From contig JAPUET010000028.1 in NCBI GenBank assembly GCA_027492465.1, positions 1-46,984 on the forward strand: a DNA stretch of 46,984 nucleotides, in the 5' to 3' direction. The stretch comes from Candidatus Saccharimonadota bacterium (GTDB lineage: Bacteria > Patescibacteriota > Saccharimonadia > Saccharimonadales > Saccharimonadaceae). Below the pieces are notes generated by a model that worked only from the letters and a program-made list of their open reading frames with translations, searched no databases and had not been told where the DNA came from. Below, piece by piece: positions 33,783 to 41,469 of the stretch. Position numbers and translations under genes: made by a program. Within the stretch, counting starts at the first letter, position 1, and each line of letters begins with the position of its first letter.

Positions 33783-35525
33783 GTGCAACGAACTTATGCA
33801 ATTGATACATCCGGTATTGCCGGCCAGCAGATTAGTGTTTCAGGCTGGGTAAACTCTCGTCGCGACCACGGCGGGTTGATTTTTATTGATTTACGCGACC
33901 ATACGGGCATTGTGCAACTGGTTATTAACCCAGAAACTCCCGATGCATTTGCTTGCGCCGAGGAGCTGCGCGACGAATTCGTTGTGCGCGTAACGGGCAC
34001 GGTCCGTGAGCGCGAAGGTTCTCTCAAAAACGATAAGATTCCAACTGGCGGTATTGAAATTGCTGTTGAAGAAATCACGATCCTTAATCGCTCGGACGTT
34101 CTACCGATTCAGCCGTTTGCCGAGCAGCAGGCAAACGAAGAGCTACGCCTAAGGTATCGTTACCTCGACCTTCGCCGGCCTAAGATGCAGCATATGCTGA
34201 AGCGCCGCGCCGAGATGTTTAGTACGATTCGTGACTATATGGAGACGAAAGATTTCGTAGAAGTGACTACCCCAATTCTCGCTAACTCTAGCCCAGAAGG
34301 CGCGCGCGACTTTTTGATTCCATCGCGCCTGCAAGAGGGCAAGTTTTATGCGCTGCCACAAGCGCCGCAACAGTTTAAGCAGCTTCTGATGGTGGGCGGC
34401 GTGCCACGCTACTACCAGCTTGCAGCCTGTTTTCGCGATGAAGACCCACGCGCCGATCGTTTGTATGGTGAGTTTTACCAGCTCGATACCGAAATGGCAT
34501 TTGTTGAAAATGGCGAAGAGGTCCGGGCGATGTTTGATCCTCTAATCAAAAAGCTATCAACTGAATTCGCTGGCAAAACATTACTAAGCGAAAATATTCC
34601 ACGCATTCCGTATACCGAGGCTATGGAAAAGTACGGGAGTGATAAACCTGATCTGCGCTTTGGAATGGAGCTTGTTGAGCTGACGGATATACTTACCAAT
34701 ACTGAATTTGCCGTATTTAAGAATGCTGAAACGGTGAAAGTGATTCGCGTTCAGCGTGGTGGGGAGCTGAGCCGCAAGCAGATAGATATATTTACTGAAA
34801 TTGCTAAATCCGAAGGTGCTGGCGGCCTTGCTTATATAACCTATGAAAATGGCGAAGCCAAAAGTCCTATCGCTAAATTCTTGAGCGAAGACGAGTTATC
34901 TGCAGTGAAAGAAGCCACAGGAGCTGAAGATGGCGACACGATCTTCTTTGGTGCCGACAAGCGCAGCACGGTCAATAAGGTGCTGGGACGTTTACGGAAT
35001 GAATTCGCTACCCATTTTGCATTAAAAGATCCAAACGTGATCGCGCTTTGCTGGATTGTTGATTTTCCCTTCTACGAATGGGATGATGCACGCAAAAAAG
35101 TCGATTTTGGCCACAACCCATTTAGTATGCCAAAAGGCGGCGTTGAAGTATTGAACGTCGCGACCGACGAAGAGAAACTTGCGGTCATTGCCGATCAGTA
35201 TGACATGGTAATGAATGGTTACGAGATTTGTAGCGGTGGTGTACGCAATCACAACCCGGAAGTACTTTATAAAGTGTTCGGCCTGCTCGGCTACGACGAA
35301 CAATATGTCGAAGACAAGTTTGGCGCTATGCTAAACGCCTTCAAATACGGTGCACCCCCACACGCTGGTTGTGCCTTTGGTGTTGATCGTATGTTTATGG
35401 AGTTGATGAGCGAAAATAACATCCGCGAAATCATCGCCTTCCCGAAGAACGGCAGTGGCGTGGACGTTATGATGAACTCACCGTCAAGTGTAGATACTGC
35501 ACAGCTGAAGGAACTTGGGCTGTAG
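33783..35525 (+). CDS. aspS: Aspartyl-tRNA synthetase
   Basis: A 580-residue class II synthetase of bacterial type that charges tRNA with aspartate. Order: N-terminal OB fold (GWVNSRRDHGGLIFIDLRD), class II catalytic core with motif 2 in YQLAACFRDEDPRADR (followed by GEFYQLDTEM), the bacterial-specific GAD insertion (~residues 300-400), and motif 3 in CAFGVDRMFMEL. GTG start with AAAGGA nine bases upstream and a good promoter. Slightly shorter than the ~590 usual. Whether it discriminates tRNA-Asp from tRNA-Asn cannot be judged; absence of AsnRS elsewhere would bear on that. A perfect hairpin terminator follows. Confidence 0.95.
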   Translation: MQRTYAIDTSGIAGQQISVSGWVNSRRDHGGLIFIDLRDHTGIVQLVINPETPDAFACAEELRDEFVVRVTGTVREREGSLKNDKIPTGGIEIAVEEITILNRSDVLPIQPFAEQQANEELRLRYRYLDLRRPKMQHMLKRRAEMFSTIRDYMETKDFVEVTTPILANSSPEGARDFLIPSRLQEGKFYALPQAPQQFKQLLMVGGVPRYYQLAACFRDEDPRADRLYGEFYQLDTEMAFVENGEEVRAMFDPLIKKLSTEFAGKTLLSENIPRIPYTEAMEKYGSDKPDLRFGMELVELTDILTNTEFAVFKNAETVKVIRVQRGGELSRKQIDIFTEIAKSEGAGGLAYITYENGEAKSPIAKFLSEDELSAVKEATGAEDGDTIFFGADKRSTVNKVLGRLRNEFATHFALKDPNVIALCWIVDFPFYEWDDARKKVDFGHNPFSMPKGGVEVLNVATDEEKLAVIADQYDMVMNGYEICSGGVRNHNPEVLYKVFGLLGYDEQYVEDKFGAMLNAFKYGAPPHAGCAFGVDRMFMELMSENNIREIIAFPKNGSGVDVMMNSPSSVDTAQLKELGL

Positions 35526-35533
35526 TCAAAAAT

Positions 35534-35566
35534 AAAAGTGCGGAAGGTAGTTACTTCCGCACTTTT
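35534..35566. terminator. Bidirectional terminator between aspS and the next minus gene
   Basis: AAAAGTGCGGAAG and CTTCCGCACTTTT pair perfectly (13 bp) around a seven-base loop, with A- and T-runs on both flanks. It serves the converging genes on both strands. Confidence 0.88.
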
Positions 35567-35579
35567 TAGTAGGTAAACC

Positions 35580-36155
35580 TTACTTGCCGACAAATTCGGC
35601 AATTGCCTCATGCATCACATCGGTATCTGGTGCTTTGGCGGTTTCTCTAGATAGTTTATCGTACAGTATAACGCTTGGGCAGGTAGGGTCATCGACAACG
35701 ATTTCTTTGCCTTCAGCAATCTTTTTGCCCGTCTTAGCCTCATAGAAAGTCGGGATGTAGCGGGCGCTCATCAGTTTAACGTCGCCGCTACAGGTTGCTA
35801 CTTGTTTATTGCCAGATGATTTGTAGTCAAAGCAAGCAACCACGTTTGCTTTGGTGTGCTCGCTAAATTTTGCATAAAAGGTATCTGATGCATTCCCTGA
35901 ATAGCTGCTCCACGGGTTATCTTTGCTATGTGGCCGTTCGTAAAATGCGGCGATAACTGCCTTATCGCGTGACGTATAGGCAGCGGCATTACCAATCTTA
36001 TCGTTGTAGCAAACGCTCTTAAAATCATCGAGCTTCTCGGCAGTAATTGTTTTGCTAAACAACGGCTTACCTACTGTAGTGAGCAAAATAAAGCCGATAA
36101 CTACCACAACAATAGCGCCAATGCCAATCAATAGTTTTTTACTGGGTGTCTTCAT
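35580..36155 (-). CDS. Hypothetical membrane-anchored extracellular protein
   Basis: A 191-residue protein: short basic N terminus, one membrane helix (~8-28), then an exported domain with four Cys (VCYNDK, VACFDYK, ATCSGD, DPTCPS), probably two disulfides. The motif AVIAAFYERP followed by DTFYAKF and the VILYDKLS end are not known to me as a family. A strong AGGAGGAAA ribosome site precedes the ATG by six to seven bases. It likely is oxidised by the DsbA-like protein. Function unknown. Confidence 0.68.
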   Translation of the reverse strand: MKTPSKKLLIGIGAIVVVVIGFILLTTVGKPLFSKTITAEKLDDFKSVCYNDKIGNAAAYTSRDKAVIAAFYERPHSKDNPWSSYSGNASDTFYAKFSEHTKANVVACFDYKSSGNKQVATCSGDVKLMSARYIPTFYEAKTGKKIAEGKEIVVDDPTCPSVILYDKLSRETAKAPDTDVMHEAIAEFVGK

Positions 36156-36178
36156 AAATGATTTCCTCCTCTATATCT

Positions 36179-36187
36179 ATAATATCA
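36179..36187 (-). promoter_or_regulatory. Extended -10 promoter
   Basis: On the minus strand TGATATTAT lies 23 bases before the ATG at 36155, with AGGAGG between them. Confidence 0.5.
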
Positions 36188-36207
36188 TGACTGAGGGGAC
36201 GCTGAAT

Positions 36208-36675
36208 TTAACTTTGGTTGAGATCATGTTCGAGAGCTGTAAAATCCCGCTTTAGGCTTGTCGCATCGCTTAGAATATCTTTCAGCGTACGGAGCTCACG
36301 GTAAAAGAATAGATCGCGAATGCATAGTGCCGCAAACCACCACCAGTTCATGCCGCGGGTTTCCAGTAGGCGTAAGATTTTGTCGGTAAAAGCTTGCAGC
36401 TGTTGCTTTTGGGTACGTGAAAGAGGGGTAGGGTACAGCCGTGATGCGATAAATCGGGCAATGAGGTAAATAAGTACCGAAGCAATAAAAAGCGGAATGT
36501 AGATAACTAGCAGCAACCACCACCAAGGACTAAAAAAGTAGACCAGTAAACAAATGGCAATAAATAGCAGAGTGAGGACAATGCTGGCGATAATCAGAAA
36601 GAAAAACAGCGCTTTTTCCGCCACGACGCTTGAGAGCGCACGAAGGACATTAATTTTGGGCTTTAGCGCAACCAT
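36208..36675 (-). CDS. Hypothetical two-helix membrane protein
   Basis: A 155-residue protein. Two hydrophobic helices (~22-46 and ~50-72) lead to a cytoplasmic helical tail with many charged residues (RTQKQQLQAFTDKILRLLE, RELRTLKDILSDATSLKRDF). A Trp-rich patch (NWWWFAALCIRDLFF) may be a third, re-entrant segment. No family is recognised. Start is supported by TATAGT eight bases upstream. Confidence 0.6.
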   Translation of the reverse strand: MVALKPKINVLRALSSVVAEKALFFFLIIASIVLTLLFIAICLLVYFFSPWWWLLLVIYIPLFIASVLIYLIARFIASRLYPTPLSRTQKQQLQAFTDKILRLLETRGMNWWWFAALCIRDLFFYRELRTLKDILSDATSLKRDFTALEHDLNQS

Positions 36676-36683
36676 ACACTTTT

Positions 36684-36689
36684 ACTATA
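36684..36689 (-). promoter_or_regulatory. -10 element near the start codon
   Basis: On the minus strand TATAGT ends eight bases before the ATG at 36675. The divergent promoter at 36721-36729 is 32 bases away. Confidence 0.4.
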
Positions 36690-36720
36690 CCCTATCGTTT
36701 TTGAACCTATGAGCCCTCGA

Positions 36721-36729
36721 TGCTATACT
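36721..36729 (+). promoter_or_regulatory. Extended -10, leaderless start
   Basis: TGCTATACT ends seven bases before the ATG at 36737. Confidence 0.5.
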
Positions 36730-36736
36730 TTACTTA

Positions 36737-37369
36737 ATGAAAAGGATACTTTTATACGGTGATTCAATCTTTTGGGGCATGGACGGCAATAGTGGCATGC
36801 GTCACGCACCAGAAGATTTAGTAAGAACATGTGTTCAGGATCGGCTAGGAAACTCGCTTGAAGTTATCGTGGAAGGCCTACGAGGTCGAACTATGTTTGG
36901 TGAAAACGGCTCTTTTCCTCAGCGTAATGGGCTTGAACAGTTTGGCCCAATCTTTGCGAGCCATATACCTGTCGATATACTTGTTATTATGCTCGGAAGT
37001 AACGATGCTAATGTAACAACCAAGCACTCCGGACAAGAGGTTGCTGCCGCTCTCGATGAATATATGAAGCAGGTTAAAGATTGGTGCGACTTCATGAAAT
37101 ACGAAGTGCCAAAGATTTTGGTAGTCGCGCCACCGGATGTCATAACAAGTGAGCTTGTGGCGTTTGCTGAATTGTTTGCAGGCGCTGCCGAACGTGTTAC
37201 CGATATCAGTGACGCATTGATGCAAAAGGCGAGGGAATCCGGCTGGGGGGCGCTTGATGCGCGTGAGATTTGTGTGAGCGCAGGACAGGACGGCATTCAT
37301 CTAAGTGCAACTGAAACACGTAAGCTCTCAGACGCTATTACAGAGCGGCTTGTTGAGATGCTTGGCTAA
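36737..37369 (+). CDS. SGNH/GDSL-family hydrolase
   Basis: A 210-residue cytosolic protein (no signal peptide). All SGNH blocks are visible: ILLYGDSIFWG with the nucleophile Ser10 (block I), GLRGRTMFG (Gly, block II), MLGSNDANV (Asn, block III), and DGIHLSATE with the catalytic Asp and His (block V). Families with this layout cleave esters, such as acyl groups on sugars, lipids or arylesters. Substrate unknown. It overlaps msrA tail-to-tail by four bases. Confidence 0.88.
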   Translation: MKRILLYGDSIFWGMDGNSGMRHAPEDLVRTCVQDRLGNSLEVIVEGLRGRTMFGENGSFPQRNGLEQFGPIFASHIPVDILVIMLGSNDANVTTKHSGQEVAAALDEYMKQVKDWCDFMKYEVPKILVVAPPDVITSELVAFAELFAGAAERVTDISDALMQKARESGWGALDAREICVSAGQDGIHLSATETRKLSDAITERLVEMLG

Positions 37370-37887
37370 TTAAACCATTCAGCATATTCTTTTCTGGCTT
37401 TGATAACTTTCGGATCGATCACAATCGAGCAGTAAGGATTTGCCGGGTTGTTTGCAAAATAATCTTGGTGTTCTGGCTCGGCTTCGTAGAATGCTTCGAG
37501 TGGTTCAAGACTGGTGACGATTGGCTCATTCCAGTGCGTTTGAGCTCGTGCGATCGCGGCTTCAAATTCGGCTTTTTGTGCCTCGTTTGCATAGAACATC
37601 GCGCTACGGTACTGCAAGCCATGGTCGGCGCCTTGACGGTTGAGCGTGGTCGGGTCGTGAACCAAAAAGAAGATATCGAGTATTGTTTCGGTGGGGATCA
37701 TCGATTCATCAAATGTTACCCGTACGCTCTCGGCATGACCTGTACGACCACCTGCTACGCGGTAGTATTCAGCATCATTTTTGTCTCCACCAGAATAACC
37801 GCACACGCTTGTTTCTACTCCATTGAGTTTACGAAACACGGCATCTAGGCACCAAAAACATCCTCCTGCTAGTACGTATGTGGTCAT
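37366..37887 (-). CDS. msrA: Peptide methionine sulfoxide reductase A
   Basis: A 173-residue protein if it starts at MTTYVLAGG (37887), where a -10 box lies six bases upstream; an ATG five codons earlier (37902) has no such support. The catalytic motif GGCFWC is at residues ~8-13, followed by GYSGGDKNDAEYYRVAGGRTGHAESVRV, typical of MsrA, and a possible resolving Cys in NPYCSIVI. It repairs the S form of oxidised methionine in proteins using thioredoxin or a similar donor. Normal length. No MsrB is fused or adjacent. Confidence 0.93.
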   Translation of the reverse strand: MTTYVLAGGCFWCLDAVFRKLNGVETSVCGYSGGDKNDAEYYRVAGGRTGHAESVRVTFDESMIPTETILDIFFLVHDPTTLNRQGADHGLQYRSAMFYANEAQKAEFEAAIARAQTHWNEPIVTSLEPLEAFYEAEPEHQDYFANNPANPYCSIVIDPKVIKARKEYAEWFN

Positions 37888-37893
37888 GTATTC

Positions 37894-37899
37894 AGTATA
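37894..37899 (-). promoter_or_regulatory. -10 element fixing the msrA start
   Basis: On the minus strand TATACT ends six bases before the ATG at 37887, which predicts a leaderless mRNA. Confidence 0.5.
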
Positions 37900-38001
37900 C
37901 ATCTCTCAGGGTTCGCTTGACATCCAGTCTACCTAACCATTATCATAATCATAACTATCTAAATAGAGGATTAACTGATGTCACAATTACAACAAAAAAT
38001 T

Positions 38002-38019
38002 GAGAGAGAGAGAGAGAGA
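38002..38019 (+). repeat. Dinucleotide repeat (GA)x9 upstream of the collagen/GH operon
   Basis: Nine perfect GA copies, 78 bases before the ATG of the collagen-like gene. Dinucleotide tracts of this length are prone to slippage and, in a 5' region, can shift promoter spacing or structure. No promoter could be placed with confidence around it. Confidence 0.85.
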
Positions 38020-38096
38020 ATAAAAGTCTTTTATCAATAAAGTGTGAATTATGTCAACTATTTTCCCCTGCGGTTACATATCGGAGGGTTTTCTAA

Positions 38097-39065
38097 ATGC
38101 CCCGCCTTCCTATTCCCGGCGGCGACCAGGGTAACTGGGGGCAAATCCTCAATGACTATCTTTCCGCAGCCCATAACACAGACGGTACTCTAAAGTCCGA
38201 CATCATATCAGAATCAATTCTTGACTCTGCCGTTCGCTCTAAGCTGAATTCTGGGGGTGGCTCCCAAGGTGCTACCGGTCCTCAGGGTCCGCAAGGGGCA
38301 GACGGCCCTACTGGCGCTACAGGACCGCAAGGTCCTGCTGGTCCAGCGGGCACAAACGGTACCAATGGCCTCCAGGGCCCCATTGGCCCGCAAGGTATCC
38401 AAGGGTTAGCCGGTACTACAGGTGCCACCGGTGCTCAAGGGCCACAAGGTCCGGCTGGAGCTGACTCTACCATCCCTGGCCCTACGGGGGCCACGGGTCC
38501 CAAGGGTGACAACGGTCAAGACGGTACGAGTGTTACTATTAGTGGCTCGGTAGCTACCCAAGCTACTCTTCCTACTGGCCTTACTCCTGCCGATGCAGGC
38601 AAGGGCTGGATTACCCAAGACAACGGTCATCTCCATGTTTGGAGTGGAGCTGCCTTCAGCGACGTTGGGACTGTACGAGGACCACAGGGACCGACTGGTC
38701 CACAAGGGCCGACGGGTACGGCAGGTATTCAAGGTGCCACGGGAGCACCAGGACAGATAGGTGCCACTGGCCCAATGGGAACAGTTGGAGCTACAGGGCC
38801 TCAGGGGCCTGCTGGGGCTAACGGTAGTATTGGCGCAACGGGCCCGGCTTCAACGGTAGCAGGTCCTATTGGTGCCACCGGTCCAACCGGTCCAGCCGGC
38901 ATGACGACAATAACAGACTTGCCTGCCGGCTCAACGATTCGTGTCATTTCTCCGGCAACGGCTCGGCCAACGGTGCGGACTGACATCTCAGTTATATGGG
39001 TCGGTTACTCTAGCGCACCTGCTAATGCAATTCAAGGCGACCTCTGGCTGGAGCCGCTTACATGA
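38097..39065 (+). CDS. Collagen-like fibre protein with phage-tail-type N terminus
   Basis: A 322-residue protein with GGAGGG eight bases before the ATG. The N terminus ([14 protein letters not shown], then [16 protein letters not shown]) is a pattern I associate with tail-fibre or fibre-attachment proteins. Gly-X-Y collagen repeats follow (~57-145), then a short globular insert with [26 protein letters not shown], common in phage tail collagen proteins, a second Gly-X-Y run (~200-275) and a ~50-residue C-terminal cap. No Sec signal, so export must be by another route (phage-like particle, contractile system or lysis) or the N-terminal motif marks attachment. It overlaps the next gene by four bases (ATGA). 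Confidence 0.78.
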   Translation: MPRLPIPGGDQGNWGQILNDYLSAAHNTDGTLKSDIISESILDSAVRSKLNSGGGSQGATGPQGPQGADGPTGATGPQGPAGPAGTNGTNGLQGPIGPQGIQGLAGTTGATGAQGPQGPAGADSTIPGPTGATGPKGDNGQDGTSVTISGSVATQATLPTGLTPADAGKGWITQDNGHLHVWSGAAFSDVGTVRGPQGPTGPQGPTGTAGIQGATGAPGQIGATGPMGTVGATGPQGPAGANGSIGATGPASTVAGPIGATGPTGPAGMTTITDLPAGSTIRVISPATARPTVRTDISVIWVGYSSAPANAIQGDLWLEPLT

Positions 39066-40066
39066 CCAAGACAAACAACACTTGGATGAGACGCTCTAAT
39101 GACTGGCTCCTCCTTGATGAGGGGACGAGTGTCCCAGCTCCTGATCTTGGTGGTGATGAGGGGTATGTTGAGGGTTGGGGTATGCCTATCTGGGAAGATA
39201 CTTTCCAGGGTACCAACGGTTCGACGCCCGATGCCGTGAAGTGGTATCGCCGTGGTCTGCCGGGTAGCGACTACTATCTGACAAATACGGACCGGCAAGG
39301 CATCATCCAGCGCGATAATGCCTATATTCAGGACAATAATTTAGTACTAAAAACAGAGCGTCGTTCAAGCCCGCTCACCCCAGATGCGTACACTCGCTGG
39401 TATGACACAGCATATGTCGATACTATGCCGCGCGGCGGGTTTGATGGCTACGAGCAGCGCTATGGTCGCTGGGAGGCACGCGTTCATTCACTCAATCCAG
39501 GCAATACCGCAGGTATTTGGTCGGCGTTTTGGCTACGCACCAATCAAGATGGTGGTGAGATTGATATCTTTGAGCATGTGGGCACACCAACTGCTCGTGA
39601 TGAAAATGGCGGCACATCAGGGTCATGGCCGTACGCATCGCGATTTCCGTCTGATGGGTCGGGTTCGCAATGCGTATTCTTTGAGCAAACCGGACAGACC
39701 AACAATCAGCCAGGTAACGCGTATCACGAATCACGCTACAGTATCCCATCACCAGTCAACGGTTGGCATACGTACGCTTGCGAGTGGACACCTGATCGCA
39801 TTTCTTGTTACTGCGATGGCATAATGGTCGGCGAGGTAAAGCGCGGCCAGCGGCCGGTTAATTATCAGGGGCAGCCAAATAATAATCTCGATGATGGTGC
39901 CAAGATCCTCGATGGTGGATTTGGTGGCAATGCAAAAGCGCATATCAGGCTAGATGTGCATGTGGGTTTTCCTGGTTATGGTATGGCTTCGGAGGCCTAC
40001 ACGCAGAGCCCGCACCTTTTCCGGGTTGACTATGTGCGTATATGGCAATGGAACGGACAGGTGTAG
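39062..40066 (+). CDS. GH16-family glycosidase
   Basis: A 334-residue protein coupled to the collagen-like gene by a four-base overlap. After a ~40-residue N-terminal segment with WMRRSNDWLLLDEG, the GH16 domain runs to the end: WEDTFQG, YGRWEARVHSLNPGNTAGIW, SAFWLRT, and the catalytic EIDIFE at 166-171 (Glu166 nucleophile, Asp168, Glu171 acid/base), then WHTYACEWTPDRISCYCDG. GH16 enzymes cleave beta-1,3/1,4-glucans and galactans (laminarinase, lichenase, agarase types). No signal peptide. Substrate is not resolved. Confidence 0.9.
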   Translation: MTKTNNTWMRRSNDWLLLDEGTSVPAPDLGGDEGYVEGWGMPIWEDTFQGTNGSTPDAVKWYRRGLPGSDYYLTNTDRQGIIQRDNAYIQDNNLVLKTERRSSPLTPDAYTRWYDTAYVDTMPRGGFDGYEQRYGRWEARVHSLNPGNTAGIWSAFWLRTNQDGGEIDIFEHVGTPTARDENGGTSGSWPYASRFPSDGSGSQCVFFEQTGQTNNQPGNAYHESRYSIPSPVNGWHTYACEWTPDRISCYCDGIMVGEVKRGQRPVNYQGQPNNNLDDGAKILDGGFGGNAKAHIRLDVHVGFPGYGMASEAYTQSPHLFRVDYVRIWQWNGQV

Positions 40067-40069
40067 GCC

Positions 40070-41392
40070 ATGGCAATATTAGGACAATGGGATTCAGGAA
40101 CACTACCAACCACCGTCGGTAGTGGCGTGTCATCTGTGCCAACCGGCGGTTGGGCCGGCGGGCCGGCGATACAATTTGACCAAGTTGCGTCACAATCATC
40201 ACAGGTACGGTTTGAGTTCACTTCGCGCCAGAATGTCGCGGTACGTGCGTACTTGCAGATGCCGGCGACGTGGGCATCGGCCGCAGAGGCATTAATTATT
40301 GTACGTCCGAATTCATCATCAAACGCCGGGCAAGCAAGTATTGCTGGTACGGGTGCACCAGGGCAAGTTCGGCTTCTCAAAGCCGACCCCAGCGCTAATG
40401 CTGCAACCTCAAGCAACGGTACACTTTCGCAGGGTACCTGGTACCGCTTTGAACTTCGCCTCGACCAAGCGAATGGTCGAGGTAGGCTTGCTATATTCCC
40501 ACTGGCATCAGATACCGCCGTATGGGACTCTGGCTGGGTGACAAATGATTTTGGTACCTCTGCTTATCGCGTCGAAATTGGACCGGCCTATACTAGTCCG
40601 ACGATGGGCACGGTACGTGCTGCTAATATTGTGGTCAGTGACGATGTGTCAAACTGGGTAGGTCGCACGGCTGGCGATAATCTCCCTGGGCCAACTGTTA
40701 ATACACTGGGGCAGTGGGATTCTGGCGCGTTACCGACCACTGTCGGTACGGGTGTGTCGTACGCAGTAACTGGTGGCTGGGATGGCCGGCCGGCCATCCA
40801 GTTTAATCAGCAAGCGGGCAGTTCATCACAGGTACGATTTGAGTTTAGTAGCGTCAGCACAGTCGCGGCACGAGCGTATATCCAGATGCCTACTGCTTGG
40901 ACGGCATCGTCGCAAGCGCTGATAATTGCGCGGTTCAATTCTTCTACGAATGTCGGTGCTGCTGCTCTTGGCGGAAGCAGTTCGCCCGGCCAAGCCCGCC
41001 TCATCAAGGCCGATCCAAGCGCAACGGCGGCACAGTCAAGTACTGGTACTTTGGCGCAGAACACATGGTACCGATTTGAGCTGCAGCTAAACCACATAAC
41101 TAGTCAGGGGCGAACTGCAGTCTTTGCACTTGGGTCCGATACACCGCTATGGGACTCTGGCTGGGTGACAAATGATTTTGGTACGTCGACTTATCGCATA
41201 GAGATCGGCCCTGCATACAGTGCGCCAACTATGGGGCAAGTGTGTGTAGCTAACCTGAAGGTGACTGATAGTGTGAGTGGCTGGATTGGTCGCGTTGCCG
41301 ATGATAATGGGCTACCGCCTACGCCAAAGACCAGCTGGCGAATCCGTACGGCAAGCGGATGGGTAGAGGTGTTTGCGCATGATGTTGTATAG
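40070..41392 (+). CDS. Duplicated concanavalin/LamG-like protein
   Basis: A 440-residue protein made of two ~205-residue beta-sandwich repeats (residues ~1-205 and ~214-418) that start LGQWDSGTLPTTVG and LGQWDSGALPTTVG and end with DVSNWVGR and SVSGWIGR. A short C-terminal tail WRIRTASGWVEVFAHDVV follows. The repeats share a 37-base identical DNA stretch, so the duplication or its homogenisation is recent. The same fold is in the protein at 519-1457. Likely carbohydrate binding. The start is three bases after the GH16 stop. Confidence 0.78.
   Translation: MAILGQWDSGTLPTTVGSGVSSVPTGGWAGGPAIQFDQVASQSSQVRFEFTSRQNVAVRAYLQMPATWASAAEALIIVRPNSSSNAGQASIAGTGAPGQVRLLKADPSANAATSSNGTLSQGTWYRFELRLDQANGRGRLAIFPLASDTAVWDSGWVTNDFGTSAYRVEIGPAYTSPTMGTVRAANIVVSDDVSNWVGRTAGDNLPGPTVNTLGQWDSGALPTTVGTGVSYAVTGGWDGRPAIQFNQQAGSSSQVRFEFSSVSTVAARAYIQMPTAWTASSQALIIARFNSSTNVGAAALGGSSSPGQARLIKADPSATAAQSSTGTLAQNTWYRFELQLNHITSQGRTAVFALGSDTPLWDSGWVTNDFGTSTYRIEIGPAYSAPTMGQVCVANLKVTDSVSGWIGRVADDNGLPPTPKTSWRIRTASGWVEVFAHDVV
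40521..40557 (+). repeat. 37-base direct repeat, copy 1
   Basis: Identical to 41148-41184, starting TATGGGACTCTGG and ending TTTTGGTAC. It codes the same W-D-S-G-W-V-T-N-D-F-G-T segment in each domain of the duplicated protein. The spacing is 627 bases, exactly 209 codons. Confidence 0.9.
41148..41184 (+). repeat. 37-base direct repeat, copy 2
   Basis: Second copy of the 40521-40557 sequence within the same gene. Exact identity over 37 bases, while the surrounding repeats differ, points to gene conversion or strong constraint. Confidence 0.9.
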
Positions 41393-41469
41393 ACCGGCGA
41401 TGGGTATGAAGGCTCAATACTCTATTGATGGTGCTATGGCAACGCCACTATTGTGAAGAGGAGGCGTGT

